Shown here in pieces: positions 51,318 through 61,300 of a stretch of DNA of 64,000 bases. Each line of letters begins with the position of its first letter. Position 1 is the stretch's first letter. The stretch is from positions 3,521 to 67,520 of the forward strand of contig NZ_JBPOFB010000014.1 in the NCBI RefSeq assembly GCF_051251565.1, in the 5' to 3' direction. A program made the position numbers and the translations under genes. Source of the DNA: Marivita sp051251565. Lineage in GTDB: Bacteria; Pseudomonadota; Alphaproteobacteria; Rhodobacterales; Rhodobacteraceae. The notes beneath the pieces are model-generated. The model searched no databases. It saw nothing but the letters and a program-made list of their open reading frames with translations, and was not told the DNA's origin.

Positions 51318-51594
51318 CGTCGTCATCCTCGTATTCAAATTCGATCATTTGAAGGGTCTGCGGATGAACGGTTACTTCGATCCGGCGCCCCTGTGCATCG
51401 CGGCCATCAATTTCGTAACAGCCATCATCGATCTTGATCCGACGCACGGTCCAACCGTTGTCCAGTGCCATCTGCGCCACCGCTTCGCGTGGCTGCCAGT
51501 CGGCCATGGGGACAAAACAGTCATCATCGTCGGCAATCGCAGCGCCCGCTGAAAGAGTCGCGAAAACTGCGAGCATTGTCAGTGTCTTCTTCAT
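51310..51594 (-). CDS. Secreted PepSY-domain protein
   Basis: A 94-residue protein with a signal peptide (MKKTLTMLAVFATLSAGAAIA) and a single PepSY domain: MADWQPREAVAQMALDNGWT, IKIDDGCYEIDGRDAQGRR, IEVTVHPQTLQMIEFEYED, with an acidic end. PepSY proteins with this layout are often encoded next to b-type cytochromes and QseBC-type regulators. It overlaps the cytochrome gene. Confidence 0.85.
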   Translation of the reverse strand: MKKTLTMLAVFATLSAGAAIADDDDCFVPMADWQPREAVAQMALDNGWTVRRIKIDDGCYEIDGRDAQGRRIEVTVHPQTLQMIEFEYEDDDDD

Positions 51595-51668
51595 GCGGCA
51601 AACTCCGGATTGCGGCCAACTTCACCAGACCATGCGCCAGCAACCTGACAGGTTCCTGAAGCTCACGG

Positions 51669-51682
51669 GCTGATCTGCGTCA
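51669..51682. promoter_or_regulatory. Putative Crp/Fnr-type operator (site 10)
   Basis: CTGATCTGCGTCAG, nearly palindromic, lies between the divergent PepSY (start 51594) and response-regulator (51740) genes, 57 bases before the latter. Confidence 0.45.
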
Positions 51683-51739
51683 GCCTCGCGTAAGCTGGAG
51701 TGTTCAAGACGGCATGAGACCCAAAGGAGCCCGACACCC

Positions 51740-52399
51740 ATGCGTATCCTGCTTATCGAGGATGACACCGTTCTGGGAGAAGCCGTGCGCGACCAGATCG
51801 CCGCCGACGGCCACTCCGTGGACTGGGTCACACGGCTTGACGCGGCGGGGGATGCAATGGCGGTTGCCGCCTATGATCTGCTGCTGCTTGACCTCATGCT
51901 ACCCGATGGTCGCGGCATTGGCTTTCTGAAGACGATCAGAAATCTGAGGGACGTGACGCCGGTGATCATCCTGACTGCCCTTGACCAGATTTCAGACCGG
52001 ATCGAAGGGTTGAATGCGGGGGCTGACGATTATCTGGTCAAACCGTTCGACCTGTCGGAACTCATCGCCCGGATCGGATCGGTCGCGCGCAGGTATAGCG
52101 GCAATCCAAACCCGATCATCACCCATGGCGCGTTGGACATAGACCTTGCCTCGCGCCGCATCCACCGGGACGGAAAAGCAGTCCAGCTGACCGCGCGCGA
52201 ATGGGCGCTGTTCGATGCGTTTCTGGCGCGTCCCGGTCAGCTGCTGTCGAAAACACAGCTTGAAGACAAGCTCTATGCCCACGGGGCCGAAATCGAAAGC
52301 AACACAATCGAAGTCCATGTTAGCCGCCTGCGCAAGAAACTTGGGGCTGACGTGATCCAGACCGAACGCGGCATGGGCTATCGTCTGGGCCCTTCATGA
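51740..52399 (+). CDS. OmpR/QseB-type response regulator
   Basis: A 219-residue protein. The receiver (1-115) has the acidic pair in IEDDT, the phospho-Asp in LLLDLMLPDGRG, Thr in ILTALD and Lys in YLVKPFDLSEL. The winged-helix effector (125-218) has HRDGKAVQLTAREWALFDAF and VHVSRLRKKLGADVIQTERGMGYRL. Its stop overlaps the kinase start. Divergent from the PepSY-cytochrome b genes it probably controls. Confidence 0.93.
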   Translation: MRILLIEDDTVLGEAVRDQIAADGHSVDWVTRLDAAGDAMAVAAYDLLLLDLMLPDGRGIGFLKTIRNLRDVTPVIILTALDQISDRIEGLNAGADDYLVKPFDLSELIARIGSVARRYSGNPNPIITHGALDIDLASRRIHRDGKAVQLTAREWALFDAFLARPGQLLSKTQLEDKLYAHGAEIESNTIEVHVSRLRKKLGADVIQTERGMGYRLGPS

Positions 52400-53736
52400 G
52401 ACTGCCACGGAGCCTCCAGGCCCGTTTGGGGCTGTCCTTGGGTATCGGGCTGACGCTTCTGTGGATCGGGACAGCCACAGTAACGGCATTAAACCTGCGC
52501 CACGAAATGGACGAGATCTTCGACTCCGCCCTTCAGGAAACGGCGCAGCGCCTTCTTCCACTTGCCGTACAAGAGATTGTCGGCCGCGAAGATGACGGTG
52601 TGAGCCAACGCCTTGGCGCAATCCGCGAACATACCGAGTTTTTTACTTACATCGTACGGGACTCGCAGGGGCGCATCCTGCTGCAATCGCATGCCGCCGA
52701 TCCGGAAATATTTCCTTCCTATGACGGAACGGGCTTCCGTCAGACCGCAACCCACAGGCTTTACAACGAGGACGCCTTGCAGGGCAGTGTGCGCATTTCG
52801 GTGGCCGAACTGCTGGACCACCGCGCCACGGTCGCACGGGAAATCCAGATGGGGCTGGGCCTGCCGCTTCTGGTCGTGATCCCCCTGGCTCTCCTCGCCA
52901 TTTTCCTTGCCGTGCGGGCCAGCTTTGGTCCTGTGCGGCGTTTCCGCGAAGGGCTTGATGCACGCGATGCACGCGACCTGTCGCCCGTTCGGGTAGATGA
53001 CATCCCACTGGAAATTGCCCCTGTCGCAGCAACTCTGAATGAACTTTTGGGCCGCCTGAAGGGCGTATTCGACGCCGAACGCAGCTTTGCCGCCAATGCC
53101 GCACATGAATTGCGAACACCCCTCGCCGGAGCCATCGCGCAGGCGCAGCGGCTTCAGTCAGAAACTGGTGACGCGGCTGCGGCTGCGCGAGCGGCTGACA
53201 TCGAGTCCACTCTAAAGAGGCTCACGCGCCTGTCGGAACGCCTGATGCAACTTGCCCGCGCCGAAGGAGGCCGCCTACGGCTGGACGAAACCTCGGATCT
53301 GCGCGGCATTGCGCGGATTATTGTGAACGGGATAGAGCGCACCATATCGCCGGGCCGCATCGTGCTGACGCTTCCCGACGGACCGGTCGTTTCAGATCTG
53401 GACCCGGATGCCTTTGGTATCCTGTGTGGCAACCTGATCGAAAATGCGATCCGGCATGGCGCGGAAACAGCACCCATTGACGTTTCGCTGTCACCAGATG
53501 GCACATTGCGCGTGGCAAACGCAGGGCCCGTCGTGCCGCAAGAGAAACTGGAGAACCTGACCACCCGTTTTGAACGTGCAGGTCCGAACACCACCGGAAG
53601 CGGCCTTGGCCTTGCGATTGTTGCGGCGATTGCGGAACGGATCGGAAGTCCACTCATCCTCAATTCCCCTCGCGCGGGCAATAAGGATGGTTTCGAAGTG
53701 TGCATCAAGCTTCCGAAGGCTGGTTCGAGCCGTTAG
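52396..53736 (+). CDS. QseC-type sensor histidine kinase
   Basis: A 446-residue kinase. Helix 1 at about 10-32, a periplasmic sensor (about 33-155), helix 2 at about 156-178, a HAMP-like linker, the H-box FAANAAHELRTPLAGAI, the N-box LCGNLIENAIRHG, and G-boxes (TGSGLGLAIVAAIAERIG). The partner of the regulator before it. Related to QseC/PmrB kinases; the ligand is unknown. Confidence 0.92.
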   Translation: MRLPRSLQARLGLSLGIGLTLLWIGTATVTALNLRHEMDEIFDSALQETAQRLLPLAVQEIVGREDDGVSQRLGAIREHTEFFTYIVRDSQGRILLQSHAADPEIFPSYDGTGFRQTATHRLYNEDALQGSVRISVAELLDHRATVAREIQMGLGLPLLVVIPLALLAIFLAVRASFGPVRRFREGLDARDARDLSPVRVDDIPLEIAPVAATLNELLGRLKGVFDAERSFAANAAHELRTPLAGAIAQAQRLQSETGDAAAAARAADIESTLKRLTRLSERLMQLARAEGGRLRLDETSDLRGIARIIVNGIERTISPGRIVLTLPDGPVVSDLDPDAFGILCGNLIENAIRHGAETAPIDVSLSPDGTLRVANAGPVVPQEKLENLTTRFERAGPNTTGSGLGLAIVAAIAERIGSPLILNSPRAGNKDGFEVCIKLPKAGSSR

Positions 53737-53739
53737 CGC

Positions 53740-53866
53740 TCAGCGATCCCGAGGTGTCCAGTCCTTCTCGGACTCAGCTTTTTGCCGCCGCAATCGCAGC
53801 GCCAAGCCTAGCGCGACGCCGACCCCGATTGCGATGGTCAGATCCGCAAACACGGTCAGCACCAGT
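53740..53866 (-). pseudogene. 3' end of a membrane-protein gene cut by mobile DNA
   Basis: The minus strand ends with a hydrophobic helix and a charged tail (TVFADLTIAIGVGVALGLAL, then RLRRQKAESEKDWTPRDR) before a TGA at 53740. The 5' side runs straight into transposon-end repeat copy C and the ISL3 element. Only the C-terminus of an unidentified one-helix protein remains. Confidence 0.45.
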
Positions 53867-53907
53867 TGTCGCGTTGCCCTTAAATCTGAGACGAGACGCT
53901 TTCGGCA
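53867..53907. repeat. Transposon-end repeat, truncated (copy C)
   Basis: Starts TGTCGCGTTGCCCTTAAATC and matches 63925-63963 over about 39 bases with a few differences. It is cut off by the ISL3 left end at 53908. It is the same type of end as the repeats at 9445 and 63509. Confidence 0.5.
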
Positions 53908-55341
53908 GGGAGTGGGCAAAAGCTGGTGGTCAAGCGGCCCGCTTTGAGACACCTAGCCTGCCGTCAAGGACAGCAGCCCGCGTAACAGCAACGTGATGCG
54001 CGCCCCGTGGTGACCATCTCATGCGCCGACGTTTGCCCATGCGGGTGTTGCCGATGTCATCAACACAGGCCTCTGCTCGGGACGATGAAACAGCGAGGCC
54101 AGTTCGGTGTCGATGGCCGTAATCAACGAGCGCGTCGAAGTTGTTCGCAAGGTAGGAATAAAGGTCCTGGCACCGAGCTCTGACGCGCTTGGCCGCTTCT
54201 CGTGATTCTCGGCTTTCGGCGTGCAGACGATCGCAGTCGATCTGAAGAACTTTGAGGATTGTCGCGGCGGTCATCACTTTGCCGTGCCAAAGGTACCAAC
54301 GCAATGTATCGGCAGGTCGCTCGAAGAGGAGCGGCAACCCTAAGAATTCCTTCGATTGCAGAAGCCCCCGCACCGCATTTTCGATGTGCTTGACCCGCAT
54401 CGAGATATGCCACCAGTCCAGTATGTGGGTGACTGGACCTCGAACGGCACGCCTCACCAAATTCGGCAGAGCAGGTTCGCCTGATGAAATCACGGTCACT
54501 TTGCTCTGACCGTCCCAGCCCTGCGCGATCAAGTCATGTCGGAGCTGCTTTGCAGGAGAAGTGGCGGCTTGCTGCACGAGGCCAAACCGCCGGCTCATAT
54601 TGGGACTTTCAACCTTGCCGACCACGACATCCAGATGGCGTTTCTGGTATTCAGGCCGACATCGTATGTGCGCACCATCGAGGAAAACGGTCAGTGGTGA
54701 GCGCGGCGCGATTGTATCCGCGTCTCCTTGGCTTGCGTCGTCGTGACCTAGCTCGTCGGCGACGCGACACAAGCGATTTCGAACGGTCGTGTTCGACTGC
54801 GCCGAACAGGGCAGGAACATTTCGATCAATCGAGCGGCTTCCCGAAACGAGTGCCTGGCCCCCAATTCAGCCTGCAGGCGCCGAAGTTCGGGAGTCGCAT
54901 GGTCAGAGAACAGTCCGGCAAGTGGTGATTGCGGTCCAGCTTTCGCGATCCCAGCCGGTTGGCACAAGCAGCGTCGAAGCCTTGGCCACTTCACCCGAAT
55001 TCGCCCCAAAAGAGTGTCGAGAATACGGCCTCGATCATCATGGATCGCGCGGTGTTTGCCACAGCCATCGCATTTCCGGCGAGCCTCTATTGCTTCACCG
55101 ACCTGATCTTGCACAATCGCTTCCTGCAAGCGTCTCAACAAGGTCTTTGCGTCGTCGAGGAGAAGGCCCACATTCTCGGAACCAAACTCATCCGGCGCAC
55201 GGCGAAGTCAACCGATATTGCGCCTCTTGGTTTCTCCATCGTCAAACGTCGTCTCGACAAAAATGCTTACATCCATGGTGGGTCCCGCTTTGTTCCGAAA
55301 CCTTACCCTACCACGTCGACCACCAAGTTTTGCCCACTCCC
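53908..55341. mobile_element. ISL3-family insertion sequence
   Basis: Inverted repeats of about 24 bp at 53908-53931 (GGGAGTGGGCAAAAGCTGG...) and 55318-55341 (...AAGTTTTGCCCACTCCC) bound 1434 bp. The flanking 8 bases differ on the two sides, so no target duplication remains. The right flank starts with a sequence like the IS6 terminal repeat (GGGTGTTGTCACGTGAAC at 55342), which suggests rearrangement. Confidence 0.88.
53930..55276 (-). pseudogene. ISL3-family transposase with a premature TGA
   Basis: From ATG 55276 the frame reads MDVSIFVETTFDDGETKRRN, then IG, then TGA (55208-55210), then continues LRRAPDEFGSENVGLLLDDA and so on for over 400 residues. The large part has the N-terminal zinc-binding motif region (KCDGCGKHRAIHD), the DDE core (VFLDGAHIRCRPEY, ILDWWHISMRVKHIENAV) and the final acidic residue region near SSRAEACVDDIGNTRM. 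CGA to TGA would explain the stop. A restart at ATG 55171 may still give a 413-residue product. Confidence 0.8.
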
Positions 55342-55387
55342 CGGGTGTTGTCACGTGAACTCGCTGAGTTTTCAAGTTGGCAATGCC

Positions 55388-58300
55388 TCAAGCCCTTATT
55401 CGTATATCCACATCCCACATGTCGTGCTTCGTCTCAAACGTTGCAATGGTTGCACCGCGCGCGATCCGGGCACGGGCGTTTTTGACTTTGACAAATGTGC
55501 GCGCCGGAGCATAGCCTTTGACCTCTTGAGTGGCTGCGACGCAAAGCAGATGCGGCAACAGCAACGCCCGCTGGGTAATGGGCAAGGATTGCAGCGACAT
55601 CGGACCAGGATAGAAGCTTTCGGCGGCAACGCCTTCTGCATCAATCACCGCGTGGCGATCCAACACAACGTGATAGTACTCCACGCTGCGGCATCCAGAC
55701 ATCTGACGTACACCGCGAAGCCCTGTAAGAGCCTTTGCCGGTACCAGCACCTCTTCGCTTGTCTCCGGATCATTTACCAGGATGCGGTGTTGCGGTGACA
55801 CTTTCAAATTCCGGTGCGGCAGCCTACCATTGACGGCCCCTTTTTGAATCAAGATCGGCTTATCCTTATGGCTTGCCTTGTCCCACTCATGACATGAGCG
55901 ATGCGTGAATAGCACCGGCAGTGCACCGGAATCTTTTGTCCAGACGAGATCACCCGATTTCAGGTCTTCAACCGCACACGGTCCATCCGGGGTATTGATC
56001 TGCGTGCCTGCTACAAAACACACGACGCCGGTGTTTTCGAAATTGTAGAAATTAGTATTCGCCGTTGCCCCGGAAAAGACAATGCCGCCGCTGCCAAAGC
56101 TGGCGTTGTCGGAATAGTCCACACCACCAACGCCGTCGTTCGATTGGTTCAGGATTCCGTCATCGGCTTGGTCGGCTGTCAGTTCCCAGATGTCATCATA
56201 GAACGTCGACAGGTCGATCCGGTCGTTGTTCGTGATATCGTTGTCGTTCAGCGCTCCGGTATTGCCGAAATTGAAATCGCTGATCGTGTCGATGCCGTCG
56301 CCTGCGACATAGACAAAGGTGTCATTGCCATCCCCGCCGATGATCTGGTCGTCGCCGGTGCCTCCGGTGATCGTGTCGTTGCCGATCCAGCCATCCAGCG
56401 TGTCATTGCCATCCCCACCCTCAAGTTGGTCATTGCCGGTGCCTGCGAACAGGTCATCCGTTCCGGCACCACCAAGCAGGATGTCGTCGCCACCTCCACC
56501 GCTCAGGGTGTCGTTGCCGTCGCCGCCATCGAGCCTGTCGGCAGAGCCATCATTGCCCCCGAGAAGAAGATCGTTGCCTGCGCCACCGATCAGGGTGTCG
56601 GCACCCTCGCCACCGTCGAGATAGTCGTCGTCCTGACCGCCATCCAGCAGGTCGTCGCCAAGCCCACCTTCCAGCGTGTCATTGTCATCCTGACCGTAGA
56701 TGGTGTCGTTGCCACCATCGCCGATCAGCAAGTCCGCGTTGTTGTTCGGCGCAAGATCGGTGCCGTCATTTGGCAGGTCGTAGGGGGCAAAGAACGGATA
56801 ATCCGGATTGGTCGGGGCCACGTCACCATAGATGATGTCACCATCCGCGCCGCCCGAGATCGTGTCATTGCCTTCGTTGCCTTCGAGCGAGTCAGCGCCA
56901 GCACCGCCGGAAACCTCGTCGTCGTCAAAGCCCGCATCAACGGTGTCGGCCCCGTCACCGCCGAAGATGAGATCGTTGTCATCTCCGCTCAGGATGCTGT
57001 CATTGCCGATCCCGCCATCAACGGTATCACGGTCATTGAATGCGTCCGCGTCACTCGGGTAGAAGAGCGGGTTGCCAGAGGCACCGTATCCTTCATCCGG
57101 CAGGCCGGTTCCGGGCGAGGTGCGTGTGTTGATGACATCGTCGCCCGCGCCACCAAGCACACTGTCATTGCCTTCAAAGCCGATGATCGTGTCATTGCCG
57201 TCACCGCCAAGCACGGTGTCGTTACCCGCACCAGCGTCGATGCTGTCATTGCCACCTTCACCAAAAAGCTGGTCATTGCCATCACCGCCCGAGACGCTGT
57301 CATTGTCCGCGCCCGCGAATATCTGGTCATTGCCCGCGCCGCCCGACAGCATATCATTGCCGCCATCACCGATGATCGTGTCATCGCCATCTTCGCCATA
57401 GATGGAATCCGCGCCTGCGACCGCATCGTCGCCATCGAGGTAGTCGTTGCCAGCGCCCCCAAAGATGGTGTCCGCACCGTCCTGACCGAAGACTGTGTCA
57501 TTGCCCGCGCCGCCAAGCACGCTGTCATCGCCGGTCCAGGCAAACACCTGATCGTTTCCGCCACCGCCATCGACAGTGTCATTGCCGGTGCCTGCGTCGA
57601 TCCAGTCGGCGCCGCTCCCGCCCGAGATCGAGTCAGCGCCATCGCCAGCCACAAGGCTGTCATCGCCCACACCACCGATCAGCGTGTCGGTGCCAATGCC
57701 ACCGACAAGTGTGTCGTTTGACGGCAGGTGCTGGCCATCGGCCTGAACCAGGTCAACATAGTCAAGGCCAGTCGTATTTGCGAATTGCTGATCCTGAACA
57801 CCGGGGGTGTTGGACGAGGTCCAGGTGATCTGGTCGCCGTCATTGACTGAAATATCATACGACCAGTAGGCATTGCCCGTTTGAACAGGACCAATCTGGA
57901 TCAGCCAGGCATTGCCGGTCTCGCCCGTTGTTTCGTTGACGATGTCGGATTGGGCAATCGCATGAATCTCGGTGCCCGCCAGATAGGTGGTCGAGCCGAT
58001 GGTGATGTCTGCGGTCAGGACCTGAGGAGCGCCTGTATCCTGCGTGCTGCCACTGGAGAAGTTGAGATCTTCGAAAGCGTTTTCGTCATCGGTGACCTGC
58101 ACATTGGTGCTGGCTGCACTGCTGTCGAAGGTATAGGTCCCGTTGACAAGGATGCCTGTGGTGCCGGAGCTGTCCAAGGCAAACAGACCGAATTGCCCTC
58201 CTGGCGCACTTGCCGGACCGTCGCCGATAAGCAGGTCGTCGCCGTCCTGACCCTCAACAGAGTCGTTGCCTGCGCCGCCGAATAGCGTGTCATCGCCAAG

Positions 58301-61300
58301 CCCCGCGAATATGGTATCGTCTCCGTCACCGGCAAGGATCGAGTCCGCATCTGTGCCTCCCGGTCCGTCGCCACCATCGACAACGTCGCCGTCTGGGTCA
58401 CCGGTATAGGACGTGTCGATCAAATCTGCGACGTCGGTGCCTTCGATGATGAAGTCGCGCCCATCCGAAATGCCAAGCGCCACAAGCTCGTCGACTGTGT
58501 CCACCTCACTGGACAGAACACCAACCAAAGTAATGCTTTCACCGCCGGAGAACGTCAGGATCGCATCGCCTGTGCCGTCACCGTTGGTGTCTGTGACGGT
58601 GACATCGCTCGTGCTGACCGGTGTTGTCCCACCATCCGAAGTAAGACCTGATACATCCAACTGGTCGTTGCCGTTGAACGTGCCATCGCCATTGTCGGTG
58701 GGTGCTTCAAAGCCAGAAACGGTGTCGTTGCCGTGGCCGTCTGAAAGGACCACCGTATCGGTGGCACCGTCCCCAGTGCCCGTACCTGTGTCGAGTGCGA
58801 ACGTATCGTTCCCGATTCCACCTACGACTGTATCCGCGCCGCCGCCGGTGGTGACGTTGTCATCTCCAGTGGACCCAATAACACTGTCATCTCCGGACCC
58901 AAGCGTGATGTCCTCGATCTCCGAGAAGGTCGCAATGTCTTCATCTGGGTTGAAATTTGCGTAGGGAACATTTGCAATACCAGAACTTGCACCTGTCCAT
59001 GTCGATGTTCCAACCGGGTCGCCGCCAGCGGCATCACTGACCGCCAGGTATGTGTTAAACGGCACACCGGTCGAAGACCCGTCGTATGTCGATGCAAGCC
59101 AGCCAACAGTGAAACTGTTGCCATTGGCATCGATATAGGTCGAAATACCTGGCATACCGATGCCATTTCCGGTGGTGTTCAGCCCATCCAGATCTTCGGC
59201 AAACTCCTGGGTGGTATCTTCGCTACCACCGCCACCGGTAACGCCTTGGCTATCATGAAGCGTGGTGTCGTCGTCTTCGACAAGGACGTAGTGGAAGGTG
59301 CCTGCCGTGAAGTCGATATCAGACCGAGGATAGACCCCGAATCCCGTAATGCTGGACGGATCATCCGGTTCGAAAACGCGTACGTAATGAAAGCCAGCCG
59401 GGGCAGGGGGCAAAGCATTGCTAATGGTCCCGCTTTCACTATCGGCACTGTTACCCGCAGTCAGGTCGACTGTTACATTCTGCGTCAGGCCACTGGCGTC
59501 AATGGTGTCGCCATTGGTTTCCCCGGTTTCGCCGCCCTGAATAAGGTCGTCGCCAAAGCCGTTCTCCAGAACAAACGTGTCGTCGCCCTCTTGCCCGGAC
59601 AGGATATCATTGCCCGCGCCACCGCTGATGCTGTCGTCGCCATCGCCGCCCTCCAGCGTGTCCGCCCCGCTGCCACCGTCGATGGTATCGTTGCCCGCGC
59701 CGCCTGTCAGCGCATTGTTTGCCGCGCTGCCAATAAGGGTATCGTCTCCCGATCCACCGATGACATTTTCAATGTTGCTGAAGGTGGTACCATAACTGCC
59801 GACACCATCTTGCAGATTGACCTCAAAAGCGAAAGCAGAGACGAGTGAGTTTCCGATGTCGTAGACGTCTTCACCGTCCCCTCCGTCGAAAACGTCAGCG
59901 CCTGACCCGGCCATCAAAGTGTCGTTGCCTTCGCCGCCTTCCAGGGTGTCCTGATTCGCGCCGCCGTCGAGCACATCATCGCCCGCGCCACCGATCAACG
60001 AGTCGTTGCCCGCGTCGCCGCGCAGCGTGTCATTGCCAGCCCCGGCGATGACCGTGTCGTTGCCATCGCCCCCGTCGATGAGATCATTACCGCCACGCGC
60101 ATTGATGTCATCGTTGCCCGTGCCGCCCAGAATGGTGTCATTGCCGCCGCCGGTATCGAGCGTATCATCGCCTGCACCGCCATCATAATAGCGGTCGCTC
60201 GCGTCGGCGTCATAAGCCGCGATCAAATCATTGAACGCGGATCCGTAGGCGGTCGTGGCACCGCCATAGTCGTAATAGGTAACGTCAAACGTCGCCAGCC
60301 GCGCATCGAACATACCGCCAGCCAACATTGCGCCTTCCCAACCGTCCACATTGTCGAATGTGATCGTGTTGGTGCCGTCCGTCGCCGTGCCACCCGAGCC
60401 GGTATAGGTAATCGTTACCGCCGATGAAACGTCATAGAAACTTATGAACTCCGAGGCACTTCCGCTGTCGACGGCAATCTCTTCTGTGCCCAGATCGACA
60501 GTATCATTGCCGAACCCGTCCGCCACAAAGTAGGTATCGCGCCCGGATTCGCCCAGAATAAGATCATCGCCAGCATCACTGAAGAACTGGTCATTGCCCG
60601 CGCCGCCCTCCAGCCGATCGTCACCCGCGCCGCCATAGAGGCGGTCCTGGTCATCGCCACCCAGCAGCGTATCGTTGCCATCGCCGCCGCGTACCGTGTC
60701 ATTGCCCGCGCCACCGTCAATGGAGTCGTTGCCCCCACCGCCGTCGATGGAATCATTGCCCTCACCGCTGATTATCGTGTCAAAGGCATCGCCACCGGTC
60801 AGGGTGTCAGCGCCAGCGCCACCGTCTATGAGATCGCCGTCAGCGAGGTTCCCTGTGCCCGTAAAATTGGACACGATGGAATCGTTCCCATCCCCCCCAA
60901 GCAGCGTGTCCCTTTCTGAGGTGCCCGCAATATCCGTATCGATGATCGTGTCGTTGCCCAGCCCACCATCGACATATTGCTCACGGTTGCCGGTGGTAAT
61001 AAAATCTTCGCCCGCGCCGCCGTAAATTGTATCCAGAGAGTTTGATGAGGAGATAATCCTGTCGTTGCCATCGCCGCCAGAGATAAGGTTGTCGCCCTCG
61101 TTACCGCGGAGGGTATCGTCCCCTGTGCCCCCGTCGACCGTATCGTCACCCAGGCCGCCCGAAATGATGTCATTGCCTGTGCCGCCATAGATCAGGTCGC
61201 TGCCATCGCCGCCCAGCACATTGTCATCGCCCGAGCCCGCGACGACCTCGTCGTTCCCGACCCCGGCGTCGATCGTGTCGTTCCCCGCGCCGCCGATGAT

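Noticed and set aside
56144..57721. Long plus-strand open frame of 525 codons inside the RTX gene, with several shorter ones
   Set aside because: It is the complement of GGxGxD repeats, which lack stops on the opposite strand. Its translation is a low-complexity Val/Ile/Ala pattern with no ribosome site, while the minus-strand protein has clear domains.
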